Assembly (NCBI GenBank): GCA_973895155.1
Contig: OZ316891.1
Span: forward strand, 13,206,001-13,270,000
Reading direction: 5' to 3'
Source of the DNA: Marsupella aquatica
Lineage: Eukaryota > Marchantiophyta
Length of the DNA stretch: 64,000 nucleotides
In this document: positions 11,462-22,628 of the stretch, in pieces
How positions within the stretch are numbered: the stretch's first letter is position 1
How the letters are laid out: each line of letters begins with the position of its first letter
Position numbers and translations under genes: made by a program
Notes under the pieces: generated by a model
The model's input: only the letters and a program-made list of their open reading frames with translations
Told to the model about the DNA's origin: nothing
Database searches by the model: none

Positions 11462-12045
11462 GTACACACACCCTATGTGATGAGAGTGAATATTGGAAGA
11501 ATGGGTTCACCTGCCAATAGAAGGACACCAAAATTCCTGCTTTTTAAGTTGATCCGGTCCACTGTTGCTCAAGTCCAATTTTGATAGGTACAGGGGATAT
11601 GTGAACAATAAGTACTAGACCTACACCGATGTAGGACATTGTTTGAGTATATACTAGGAAATCCATATCAAAGGTGAAATGAAGTGCAACCAACTTGTCA
11701 TGGCCGCACATACATATTTTTTTGTAAAGGAGGATACATTCAATGACAAACTTATAGGGCAATTTGATTAATTGCATGCCTGATGCTTACAACTTTGAAG
11801 TCCTGTTTTAATTTAGCAGTCTGATGAGAGTGTTTGTGAAAATGACCACTCAGTCTAAATACTTCCAAGAAGGCTTGTAAGGATAAGTTTTTATAGGCAT
11901 GTACCCAGCCAATAACGCCAGGGCACAGGATAAGTGCTCCCTGTATAAACTCGCCTACCCAAGTCCTGTTCAAAATTGGAATCTCTGCAATCTCCAAAAA
12001 TAGTACATCCACATTAGGTGCCCTATGCATGTACAATGTTCAGCT
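11462..12045. other. Spacer between the BRCT and PHD cargo genes
   Basis: The spacer is AT-rich with short frames only. A minus-strand frame of about 90 residues follows the PHD gene stop (12036-11752) but lacks a recognisable domain. I see no promoter or terminator signal I can support. Confidence 0.4.
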
Positions 12046-12726
12046 TCACAGCCAAGATATGTGATCTCTCACAGGAGTGCGCGAGGTAGGATCAATGGCA
12101 TGGCGATGACAATAAAATATCCATCGATCAACACCATGTGCAGAGTGATCATAGATTTCCCTGTCACAAGCATAACCCTGTGCTTGACAATCTTTCAAGC
12201 AATGATAGTGCCACATAGTGGGACACCTAGCACAGTGGACTATGTCAGCCCAGTACTCATCATCATGCTCACAACATGCCTTGCACCTATGAAGTGGGCA
12301 AGCTATGGCATGAGCAGGCAAACACTCAAAACATAAAAACCTTACACAAAAACGGTCTGGACATTTCCTAACATTCGGTGCAGCATCAACAGAGCCCTCA
12401 TAGGACCCCAACTTCCCACACTGTGCACACTTAGCCTGCTTCTCCAAACAATCAGTGCACATCCAGTCTCCCTGGTGTGTTGACGGGAGGCCCACCCCTG
12501 GACAGTTGTTTTCTGCAGCAAGGTCAGACTCCGGGTTGAGGTGGAAATGCCTCATGCAAGGGCCCTCACAGATGACCAAGCTCCCACCATCGTCACAAAT
12601 GGCACAACAATGAGCTGCCTTCTGGAAAATCTGACTTGCAGAGAAGTTAGTAACATGTGGCCCAGGTACACCTGTGTTGCTCACCTCTATCACATGCTTT
12701 TTCGCTGGAATTTTGGGGCGTGCCAT
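12046..12726 (-). CDS. EDM2-like PHD-finger protein carried as CACTA cargo
   Basis: A 226-residue product starts at the ATG ending at 12726, just after a possible 3' splice site (GCGTAG). Residues 41-93 form a PHD-type zinc finger (CAICDDGGSLVICEG, then WMCTDC). A second Cys-rich module begins at CAQCGKLGS (100-108). A third carries CPLHRC (143-148), CARCPTMWHYHC (165-176), then IFYCHRH and TPVRDH. This order and these motifs match the composite PHD region of plant ENHANCED DOWNY MILDEW 2 (EDM2) as I know it. EDM2 is a nuclear protein that reads histone marks and controls silencing and intronic polyadenylation at heterochromatic genes. The EDM2 methyltransferase-like part is absent. It is a truncated copy of one module, on the same strand as the transposase. 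An anti-silencing role for the transposon is a hypothesis. Upstream exons may be missing. Confidence 0.82.
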   Translation of the reverse strand: MARPKIPAKKHVIEVSNTGVPGPHVTNFSASQIFQKAAHCCAICDDGGSLVICEGPCMRHFHLNPESDLAAENNCPGVGLPSTHQGDWMCTDCLEKQAKCAQCGKLGSYEGSVDAAPNVRKCPDRFCVRFLCFECLPAHAIACPLHRCKACCEHDDEYWADIVHCARCPTMWHYHCLKDCQAQGYACDREIYDHSAHGVDRWIFYCHRHAIDPTSRTPVRDHISWL

Positions 12727-13717
12727 ACCTACGCATGAGACAGACAGTACAATTAAGTAGACGGTACAGGCAATACATTTTGGCAGACTGTACAGACAAT
12801 GTATTTTAGCAGACTTCACAGAAAGTAAAATTTAGCATTTAAGGTACAAAGGCATTAACTACTGCAATGAATTGCAATGCCCACACAAGGATGCAGAGCA
12901 AACATACTTTTGGTTTGTTGAGCCCACACACAAAACTGAACCCCTAGTACAATTGCTCCACCAACACCTCAAATTCGTGGATGTGATTCACCAAAAAAGA
13001 TCTCCAACAACATTTCATGCATTTGAATCACATACAATAGTCATCACATGAAAAATAGGCATTTTTCCAACAAGATTGGGATCAAGCAGTGTGATGAGGG
13101 TTGTACTTTATACATCCTATATAGGCTATGATAGTGAGACAAATAAGTCATACGTGTAAGGGAAGGGATGTTTGCAGGTTATCGCATGGCCCATTAATTC
13201 TGTCATAGAATGTTACAATGTTGGCCAAGTTAAAGTAGACATTAAAGCAGTCTTTGAATGGAGAATTTAAAGAGAGCTTGCCTAATTCTTACATTAGAAT
13301 ATTCCACTTAGTGCAGCCAAAATAGGATAAGTTATATACTCTGGACCCTAAACACTTTACCCAAAATTGCTCATACTTCAAAATTTTAAATTAATATCCT
13401 CGGTGCTTAAGTCAGAGCATTAAGTGTGAGGTCATTCCACTCTGGTCTGTGCATACGGGGTGACAAACTGTGCTCCTCTACAGCGTGTGATCCAAACATG
13501 TGTAGACACCAAAAGCACCAGCCCTGGGGAATCACTTAGAGTAAAACCCCTAAAACACGTGAGAACAAACCAATGAAATTTGAAAAATAAATTAAAAAAT
13601 AAATTCAATTAAAATTACCCTTGTACCCTTAATTATATGGCTTTGACACATTTTTAAATACCTTACTGAATATAAAAACTAATATTTTTTCCAAAATTGG
13701 ATTTTTAAACGCCTTTA
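12727..13717. other. Non-coding stretch upstream of the PHD gene
   Basis: AT-rich, with no frame that resembles a protein. It could hold the promoter or an intron of the PHD gene, but no element stands out. Confidence 0.4.
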
Positions 13718-14300
13718 CTACAAATTTTTGATTATAATTATTATGCCAACAAGATTAAAAAGAACCTTCATTTGTTCGCACCCCGTTCTAATAATCCAAC
13801 GAGTGATTCCCCAGGGAGCACCAGTGGTGGGGTCTGGGAGGCCAGGACAAGTGACATCGCCAGGCACACTGCAAGATGGTGAGTGGTTCCAGATGATACA
13901 TTGTGCTCTATGCAAAAATCGACATCCAAGAGAACGGTCATCCAACTCTGGCCAAGATGCCCGACAGGCAGGACAGTCATATTGGCAACTGTGTACACAC
14001 CCTTGGGCCCTAATTTGTGGCGGGTCATGTACGAGAGACAAAAATACCAAGGATGTTGTGAAGGGTGGAGAAGTAGGTACAGGCTGGCTGTAGTTATTCT
14101 TGGCAACAACAGGGTACTCAAAGTACCATGCAGACTGGGCAGGAAGGATCCCAAGTCTGACATACTCAAGGCGCAACCTCTCTGCCTTGCGTGCAAGCCA
14201 CACATGTTCAGCATTGTGGGTGCTCACCATAACTGTTGCTTTTGTTCAGATGTCTTGTGTTCACGTCCTCCAACGTCCTTCGATCAGCAAGGTCAGTAGG
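13718..14300 (-). CDS. Unrecognised cargo ORF, probably frameshifted or spliced
   Basis: The main frame (14230-13718, 170 residues) starts with MVSTHNAEHVWLARKAERLR, charged and helix-prone. It continues through a cysteine-bearing segment (YDCPACRASWPEL, CRFLHRAQCIIWNH). Just upstream another frame reads APTDLADRRTLEDVNTRHLN, which also looks coding and meets the first at about 14231. A 3' splice site (CAACAG) sits at the junction, so this may be two exons or one frameshifted exon. The last 20 or so residues run into an AT-rich tail and are unlikely to be coding. I do not recognise the family. It could be a 5' part of the EDM2-like gene or a separate captured fragment. Confidence 0.35.
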
Positions 14301-17300
14301 AGCTATAATTGCCTCTCCAACAACAACCAGAAGAGAGACTAATCAGTTCCCACTCACTGTGTCATTCCCTTGGTTCCAACTAGAGGTCATAGTATAAACA
14401 TAGCATGAAACACTCCTAATGAACAATGTTGCAAACTACAATATCCAGAAAGACTGAAAATCTCACCCTGCAGTGAGCAGCAGAGAGGTAGTTCACTGCT
14501 TGCAAGAGTGAACTGAGCAGGAGTGTAGGCAAACTGGCATTCAGTTGGCACAACTATATTGTGCATCAGCACAAAAGCTCTTATAAACATGATATGCATG
14601 AAACTCGTCGATAAAATAGAAGGAAACTAAAGAGTGGATGCAAAACAAAGTAAATTACAGCACAGGTTGGCACAGGAAGTGGCCCGCAGCACTCAGTCAA
14701 ACTTCATAACCAAAGTACAGACTGTGTTCACAATAAGGAGCTTCCTAAAAAAGAGGCCACCAAAAGGGGGTCGCAGAAAGGTCACTTGACAAAATGAAGA
14801 TGGGAATGAAAAAACTGCCTCCAAGCTCAATACATGTGACCAAATATATATTCAAAGAGGATCCCCAACAGAGCAGAAGACAGTATGATCCCAATTACTA
14901 TGTTCTATCCATAACTACATGATCTGAAAAATGTTATGAGCAGACACGAAGAAGCCAGCAAAACAGAGGAAACAGAGCAAAACAGAGCATGGATCGAGAA
15001 AATGAACAACATCTAGTTCTTACGCAAGAAACTCAATGACAGCAAACAAATTCACTAGCCCCAGGAAGTGAAAAGCAAATGAGTACCAAGCCAACCAACT
15101 AAGACTGACTATGAAATGCAATGAAACCTGAGTGAAACAATTGTTCACACATGCACGGGACATTGGAGGTTGAATACAACAGTCACCGCCAAGAATGTAT
15201 GCATGAAACAGACATGAAGATATCGAATATGTATATGCATTCCAGACTTTCATGCCAGACAGTGGCGAAAGTTAAAATGAACTAGTTTTAACTTTATGAC
15301 TCTCAGAATGAAAATATTTTATTTCAGAATTATATTCTATTTCAGAATTGGTTCAACTCTGTGGATTGTGAACTGTCCCACTTGGAATTCAACTATTTGG
15401 GCTATCTAAGAATGCAGTTCAAAGGACATATAGTGCAAGACAGTTAGAGATCATGTCTTCATTCCGACGTCCAATTGGACATTTTATGTCACAAACTGCG
15501 CAAGCAATGAAGTCCATGGAATTCTCTCAAAAATGCAGCTTTTGTTGTTGGTAAAAGCAACTACGAGTTTCCTATTGAGTGCCCCCGACGCACAATACTA
15601 CCAGAGGCCCACTTTAGACTGCGATGGCTATCATTACTTATTGGGAACTCGGATGCATATATATTGAAATGCTTCGCAGAGTGTTTCGACCACAAAAAAC
15701 CTAACATCAATCTCAACATTCAGTCCCGTCTCAGAATTGATTTAGAGGAGGCTTAGCATTCAGTACAGTGTCAACAATCAGTCTTGTCTTCACATTCAAC
15801 ATCCGATTGCAAGGGGCTTCGATGAAAGCACAAGATAGAGCTATACAAGAAGAGATAGAGGAAGGCACCTGTGTGTTCGGAGAAAATATGAAGCTCCAAA
15901 GACCACCCTAAACTCTCCAAGATGTAGGGTCGATGTAGGTTGCAGGTAGAAGCTCACAAGCCAAATATTGGGCAAATGTGGGCTCCAACTATACTGTAGT
16001 GTGTCGTGGCTTTGCTCTTGCCTCCTATAGCTTAGAATGGGCCGGGGTTACCAAACAACTGTTATTCTATTGAAATTGGCTACCGAGAACTCTTGTCTTT
16101 CTGCACTCAAACAACACCAAAATGAAGTCTTAGTACCAGTGAGACCAAGAACACAAAAGGAAGGGGCACATTCAAAGACAAAGTGATTCATACCACATTC
16201 AAAGACAAAGCGGAAAGAATTGGAAAAACCAGAGTGAAAGAATTGCGAATGAATATCTGTTCACACTGTATGCACAGGATCTTACATTTAGGGTGACTCT
16301 ATTTGCAAAAGCCATAAAACAGAGAAACAGAGAAACAGAGACCAGAAAACAGAGAAACAAATTAAGCATGCATCGCTAAAACGTAAAAACTTCATAGTGT
16401 ATCATTTCTCTAAACAAAGGGCCACATACTCTGGTCTCTACAGAGAAAGCAAATCCACCTACGATGAGAAGATTGGTACAGAACAGGAGAGAAAAGGGAG
16501 ACCAGAACAAATATTTAAAATCAGAACAAGAAGACTGGCAATTTAAGGAACCCCAGGGAGCCTATTGCATTTGAATCACATACAGGACCCTAGCATACTC
16601 ATAGTGGGGCACTAGATACTGGGCAAACTCAAGGTAATGGTCAGAATGAAACCAGAAAGGTCTTGAAGTTGCCAGGTCCCGCCTCGTTCCTCTCGCACTT
16701 TGCAGAAAACAAGATGCAAAAAACTAACCTATAGCTCCAACCGGCTGTAGTTGACTGAGCTGCAGCAAGTTGTGAAGACAGGTCGTCCCCAGCGGCACCT
16801 TGTCCCTGCCTTTAGCTCGTCCTTCACCGCAAGTCTTTGAGCTGCTCAACAAACACAGCAGCTCAGCACCACAACTAATAGATGGCTAAATAATGGGATC
16901 ATGTGCAAAGGGAAATGAGCCATGAAGCGAAGGGAAGCGATCAGTTCCGGCACCCAACAGCTGAAATGACCTCACTGACAGTTGGCATCTATGCAGATAG
17001 ATCGAGGTCTTGTCACTAAGTTAGACACAATTTATGGTGTGAGTGTGAGTGTGAGTGTGAGTGTGAGGTTCTAGAGAAGGCTAAAGGACCTCTGCAATGC
17101 AAAATGTGGTGCGAATGGAGCCGCGAGGTGAACAATAAGTTGGTGATAAAACCGGGCAGCATACATAACACCAGACCAAAGACGCAAATGACCAAACCGA
17201 AAGACGCTTTCACCAACAATGCATATTCAGGACATGAGTGAATGGAAAGAAGCAAGAGAGATACAAGGATTACAAAAAAAGACTAGGCCCTCGTCTGTCC

Positions 17301-17888
17301 AGACTTCTGTAGGACTCCACTAACTCCATTGTCCTTCTCAGATCCCCAAGAAGTCCATGAAGCAACGAAGAACCTGGGCAATGTGACTTAAGGACAGTAG
17401 CAACAGTACATACACATAATAATGAAAGGCTGGTTTGGGGCAGCACAAGCAAGCAATGCGACCCCCTTTCACTCACCGTCCCACGACCAATGATAACGGA
17501 TGAAAAACTGAACCTGAAATGTAGGTCGCGCGTTCGACCTGAAAGTGGTCAGCTCCAAGGCTACCTACCTACCCCTTCGTTGCTCCGCAGCTGAGCTCAA
17601 TGAAGTATAGAAAGTGGGTGAGGATCCCGTCCTAGTTCAGCTCCTGTGCCCTCATGGCATTTGAAACAAAAAGAGCCAAAACCAATGCAGAACCTCAGTA
17701 GGATGAACGACTCCCCGACAGAGACTAACTGTCCCTTCTCTCTGGCAGCTCACAAATCCACAATTGCAATGGTTCTGCTCAGTCAGCCAAGAACACCCTA
17801 AAATCTATGAAAACAACGGGCGACAGAGGAGTTTGTAAGTGATTCTCACTTGAAATTCCGCCAGCTGAATCTTCCTTTTTAGAAGGTC
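14301..17888. other. Long 5' non-coding region of the CACTA element
   Basis: About 3.6 kb without a frame I can support. It holds short purine-rich tandem runs of the type GAAACAGA near 16317-16360 and the GTGTGA microsatellite at 17037-17067. As all genes point left, this should contain the promoter or a long 5' leader. No TATA box could be placed with confidence. Confidence 0.45.
17037..17067. repeat. GTGTGA microsatellite
   Basis: Five consecutive units of the hexamer GTGTGA inside the 5' region of the CACTA element. Confidence 0.9.
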
Positions 17889-18445
17889 TGCTAACTCCGC
17901 AGAATGACTCTCGGATGATTAGAGCAATGTAAGTGGCAGAGCTCACTCCCTCTGAATGTCTCTACTCATCGAAGAGTAGAGCTCCTCCCACCTTCGACCT
18001 CCCCAACTCCCCAAAGGTCAGTGGCATATGCGCAGTCACCTCCTTCGCACACCGCAATTGACCGAGAATCCCTCCTCCTAAAGCGCACAATGTTATGCCC
18101 AAGTGCGATCAGGTGGCAGAGTCGACAACAAATTGAGAAAGAGTAACTCGGGAGCGAAGTGATTCAGAGCAGGTGGCTCTTGCTAACTCCGCAGAATGAC
18201 TAGTAGATGATTAGGGCAGCGTAAGGGCAGAGCTCACTCCATCTGAATGTCTCTACTCATCATCGAGTAAAGCTTGTCCCACCTTCGACCTCCCCAACTC
18301 CCCAAAGGTCAGTGGCATCTGCGCAAACGAAGCGGGAGCACACCGCAATCGGTTCAATTCCCTCCTCCGAAAGCGCAAAATGTGATGCCCGAGCACGATC
18401 AGGTGGCAGAATCAACAGCAGCGAAGTCTTCGAGCAGGTGGCTCT
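17889..18445. repeat. Tandem duplication of about 290 bp near the right end of the CACTA element
   Basis: Unit 1 (17889-18180) and unit 2 (18181-18445) both start TGCTAACTCCGCAGAATGAC and end with GCAGGTGGCTCT. Unit 2 is shorter through internal deletions. Both share TTCGACCTCCCCAACTCCCC and GATCAGGTGGCAGA. The position, 5' to all genes, suggests a duplicated promoter or enhancer, as seen in other plant elements. That role is inference. Confidence 0.85.
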
Positions 18446-18549
18446 TGCTTTTCCCTCGCAAAAACTAGCAGTCGACACTAAACTGCACACCAGCAGTCAC
18501 TCCTTGGATCCCTTCCCGTTGATCGGCATTTTTACCCTAACAAAAGTTC

Positions 18550-19344
18550 ACACATGTTAGACGTCACTTAACACTTAGCACAAAACGGTCAGTAAGACCT
18601 AGTAAGTGTGCATGAGATTTTGTTTGTGGCCCTTTTAGTTTGGTGATTTGGGTATTGGTTATAAAAACACCCAATGTCACCGGGAGTAAGACAACACCCA
18701 CCCTTATACAAGAATGCCTAAATTTGATTAAACCTTACAATACCCATTTGATCACAATTAATTAAATAATGAGACCACATATTTAGCGAGCAGGCCTAGG
18801 TAGCATAGGGTACTTTAGGGCCGGGCCCTCCATTGTGTGGCTGTTTGGCCTATAGGGTATAGGCCAGGAATACAGATCGACAGGTCGGAGTTTAGCTCCG
18901 GCCCAATTGTTCACTTCAAGGTTTAATTAGTTAATTAGGTCGGGCCCGGGTTACACCGTACGTCCATACCGTGCACCATAATATGTGTTGGCTATATAGT
19001 AACCGAACTCATCCTTATCCTTATTACAACCCTAAACATACTAATAGGGATAAAAGAAGGTAAGTATGACCCCAAATTATGCCAAATCCAAATGGTAACA
19101 TGACACATATTAGGTGCACAATATGTAATGGTCAGTTTAGTGACTAAAATGGCTTGCCTTCCTTCCCGCCCTTCCTAATTGGTCATAGGAATAAGACAGC
19201 GACCAAAAAGTGAACAGTTGTATATGTTTTGGAGTCTTATGTTGACTTAAGAATGACTCAGAAGTCGTATATAGTCACATAAATATGACTGAAGTGTGGG
19301 CTGCGCACAATGGTGGTCAAGCCTGTCATAAGTGGTCGGGTCAC
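18550..19344. promoter_or_regulatory. Right subterminal region with TGACT motifs in both orientations
   Basis: TGACT and its inverse AGTCA recur, for example GTGACTAAAATGG, AATGACTCAG, TAGTCACATA and ATATGACTG. They cluster within about 250 bp of the right end and mirror the left array. They are the likely binding sites of the TNPA-like protein encoded at 2371-5736. Confidence 0.65.
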
Positions 19345-19368
19345 AAAACACCCCGGTTTCTACTAGTG
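19345..19368 (-). repeat. Right terminal inverted repeat of the CACTA element
   Basis: Exact inverse of 1399-1422, followed directly by ACT (19369-19371), the second copy of the target duplication. Confidence 0.97.
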
Positions 19369-19371
19369 ACT

Positions 19372-21545
19372 GTAATTCACAAACAATCAATCAAAAATGG
19401 TAGAAACACGATTTCTCCTGGAATGTGTAAGCGAAAACCATCAAAAAACTCAATTCCTCCACATTCAACCTTCCGTTTGATAAACCAAAAAGATCATCTC
19501 AATCAGATCAGTCTCCTCTATCTTTCAAGCATTCTCTTTTGTACAAGCACACACCAAGACCACTGGGAGTCTCAAACCCATTGTTACCCCCAGGTTGCAG
19601 AAATTTGATTTTACTTCATCACACACACATTCCTTGGATGAACATGGGGGTCCACGGATTAATTATTAAGTTCCAAACTAAGTATATAACTCAATAGAAA
19701 AGAGAGTCAATTTATTTCAATGCTTTTTAAGCTAAATTTAAAGCTGCAATGCACCAAATCTGTACTTTGCCATCAAAGTCTACCCTTCATAACCTACTCC
19801 CTAGCAGAGTGAAGCCATAGGTAAACAAACTGATAACAGAAAATTTGATATTTAGACTATGCTTGCATGGGGAGTCTGGGTATAAGGGGGCCTTCCTATG
19901 CATACGGGTGGGTCTTATCAAAGTGCTTTTGTGTTCGCCTTCTCTTGGAGCAAATCTCTTCCCTCCAAAAAGGACCATGTTGATTATAGCTCTCCAGTGC
20001 CTGAAAAGTTGTTGCTTGTCATTGTTCTCATGAAATAGTGCTAGTGCCAGTCTCAAGAAAGAAAAGCTATATAGGATTGGTAGCTTAGAAGTCTTCACAT
20101 GTGCTTGCAAACACTTATTGTTGCTACAAAGACAGAGTAGGAAAATTAACAACGGGCTCTTGAAACAAACAATTTGTGTTCAAAATGTACTTTGACTAGT
20201 TCAATTATCTTTAATCTTGATTGAGAGTCATTAGATCTAAGAAAAATTCTCTTACTAGTCATCACATCTGAGAAAGTTTTTGTAGTTATCAATAGATTTG
20301 TGGTTCCAAACCTAGCCCAAACTTAGATTAGATATAGTCTGTTGGTGGTGAGGAGATCTCAATCTTTCACAATCACCACAAGACAGTGATGATATAGTGT
20401 CCAATTGAGTTCTTTGGTGAGGATGCTCATGACTGTGTAAGTATGAATAGCTTGACAGAGTAAGAGTGATCATGGTTCTCCAACAGAAGAGTCTACTTAG
20501 AAGGGTACTAAGCAAATCAATAACTATAAGGCCATGGAATTGAAGCTTGTAAGTACTCTTTACAGAGCCACCAACATTGGTTGCTGCTGATCTCTTGTTG
20601 AATTGTCATGGTAAAAATGGAAAGATTTGAGCATTATGCCACCTAAGCATGACTCACGGTTTTGAGAGTTTGTAATGTATCTAAAGTTTGAAAAATGGGT
20701 ATGAGTTTCTAGAGACCATGATTGAATGTCAAGTGTCAATATCTGATTGGCTCGACTAACTACCATAACTTGCATTACAAATGCTGAAATTATTTAACAA
20801 TAATCAAAGATTTCCATAAAAGTAGTCCAACCTATATTTCAGTTGGGTTCAGCAAAATGATGGATCAAATGTGAGCTGGAGATGGAATAAAAAATGCATG
20901 ACATATATTTTTACGTCAAATAGGTCAATCGTTTACAGTGAAGATAGATAATATTCATAGTTTCTTTATTAATAGCATATGAATATTTCTATTAGACTAG
21001 GATTGCACCAAATATCCTAAAATGTACACTAAGTTAATTTGCCAAGGCCATGGATTGCTCAGTCTCTTCCACTAGATCGACTTGAATAGACCACTCTCAC
21101 TACCGCTACCATTCCTCTTGTCATCTTGCTATCTCAGTGAATTCATGGAAGTTGACTCCGCTACATTTGTATGGGGAGGTTCTTCTAAATCAAAGTCAGT
21201 AGTACAATTATCCCACTTCACTACAAAAGGATAAGCCTTTAGTGTTAATTAAAGAATAATGTCATTTATTGGGAGAGTGAGTGTTAGAGGTGGTGTTTGA
21301 TCTCTGGCCCTTGTTGTGGTCTTATCCATTATTTATATGCATGATCGGGTGCATGACTGGCAACTTGTTATTTCTGCTAATTAAAGAGCACAAGCAATGT
21401 CCTCACAAGGCTTTCTAGGTTCATGTGCAGTTTGAAAAGTGTATGAAGGACCTACTGATTATCCTTACTGAGATTTACTCTTTTGACACACTTCTTTATC
21501 TATATACTTTGTCACCGTACGTATTTTAGTTTGATTATAACACTG
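19372..21545. other. AT-rich flank with no recognised gene
   Basis: The sequence is AT-rich with frames below about 120 residues. A 121-residue minus-strand frame (20152-19787) shows no domain I know. No repeat border or RNA gene was found between the CACTA element and the Copia remnant. Confidence 0.45.
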
Positions 21546-21583
21546 CCATCTATTAGGAATTGACTCGAGTTCCCGACTATAGT

Positions 21584-22256
21584 GTTGTGGGTAGTTTCAA
21601 TGATGTATGCAATGACCTGCACTAGACTTGACATTGCCCACGCTGTTAGCATTTTGAGTAGATTTATGGCAAACCTTGGTAAACTTCATTGGGAAGCAGT
21701 GAAGTGGGTTTTGCGATATCTGAAAGGTACTTTAGATTGTGGGATTCTATTTGATGGTAAAGCAGACTCTACATTAGAGTTGGGAGGTTTTGTAGATTCA
21801 GATTATGCTAGTAACTTGGATAACAGGAAGTCTACTACAGGCTATGTGTTTATGTTGGGTGGAGGTTGTACCAGCTGGAAGTCATCAACTCAATCCTGTG
21901 TTGCGTTGTCTACTACTGAGGCTGAGTACATGGCTGCCTGCGAGGCAACCAAGGAGCTGATCTAGCTACGGAGATTGGTGAGTGATTTGGGTCTTTTACC
22001 TGAAAGACCGGTGCTGCTGTGTGATAGTCAAAGTGCTTTGCATCTAGCTAAGAACCCTGTGTTCCACGCTAGGACAAAGCACATTGATATTTGTTATCAC
22101 TTCATCCGTGAGGTAATTGAGACGAAGCAGATGTTTCTGGAGAAGGTGGCTTCAGAGGAGAATGCGGCAGATATGCTTACCAAAGTTTTACCTACCAGTA
22201 GCTTTAGTCATTGTGTGGATATTATTAATGTTAGGGCCAAACCGGAGACTATGTAG
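21584..22256 (+). pseudogene. Copia pol C-terminal RNase H fragment
   Basis: The frame gives CTRLDIAHAVSILSRF, KWVLRYLKGT, GFVDSDYASNLDNRKSTTGY, SWKSSTQSCVALSTTEAEY and HIDICYHFIRE, the standard end of plant Copia pol. An in-frame TAG (21963-21965) replaces the tryptophan normally found before LRRL. The first codons after the deletion joint are out of frame. Not functional. Confidence 0.93.
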
Positions 22257-22323
22257 ATATGTTACTTAGTTACATATTGTTTATCACCTGACTCATTGTG
22301 TGAACTGGAGTCAAGGTGGAGAT

Positions 22324-22620
22324 TGTTAGGAATTGACTCGAGTTCCCGACTATAGTTAGTTTGGCCTTACTAGGGTTAATTGAACCTTGGTTAGTTTAGG
22401 ATAAGATCCACTTATTTAGGCCCACACATCTTAGTCCCCCTTGGGGGGTATAGGTTGGAGGGAGAGCATTCTCTCCCTCATTCTTCACATGTTCAATCTC
22501 ATGAGCTATGGATCCTTCAGGAGTTTCTCCATGATCGTGGTGTCTTGTTGGTGTAGTGTGAGATTGAGTGCTCTCATGTTCCGCATTGCTGTCTAGTCTG
22601 GAGCTGACGGTTTTCCTACA
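22324..22620 (+). repeat. 3' LTR of the Copia remnant
   Basis: It starts TGTTAGGAATTGACTCG and ends CTACA, next to the target duplication. It contains no coding sequence. Confidence 0.88.
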
Positions 22621-22628
22621 CCATCTTG

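Larger units (their letters stand above)
1399..19368 (-). mobile_element. Complete CACTA (En/Spm) DNA transposon carrying cargo genes
   Basis: The left end begins CACTAGTAGAAACCGGGGTG and the right end is its exact inverse. The match runs 24 bp without a mismatch (1399-1422 against 19345-19368). The trinucleotide ACT flanks both ends (1396-1398 and 19369-19371), the 3-bp target duplication expected of the family. Inside are the family's two gene types: a tnp2/DUF4218/DUF4216 transposase (5755-9501) and a TNPA-like gene (2371-5736). Extra genes with PHD, BRCT and F-box domains lie upstream of the transposase on the same strand (9967-12726). About 5 kb at the right end, the 5' side of all these genes, lacks recognised coding sequence. 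At 17,970 bp it is long for the family, and the excess is the cargo plus the long 5' region. Borders are certain from sequence; present mobility is doubtful because two in-frame stops interrupt the transposition genes. Confidence 0.96.
21551..22620 (+). mobile_element. Internally deleted Ty1/Copia retrotransposon
   Basis: The target duplication CCATC flanks the element at 21546-21550 and 22621-22625. The 3' LTR is 22324-22620 (297 bp, TGTTAGG to CTACA). It is preceded by the purine-rich tract AAGGTGGAGATTG, where plus-strand priming would occur. The first 33 bp (21551-21583) match the start of the 3' LTR, with one change in the terminal TG. They then run directly into the end of the pol gene. 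So most of the 5' LTR, gag, protease, integrase and reverse transcriptase are gone. The joint lies at TATAGT, shared by LTR and pol. This is a 1,070-bp deletion derivative. Confidence 0.9.

Noticed and set aside
19787-20152. 121-residue minus-strand frame
   Set aside because: No domain, no neighbours and no splice support. Kept only as a remark in the intergenic entry.
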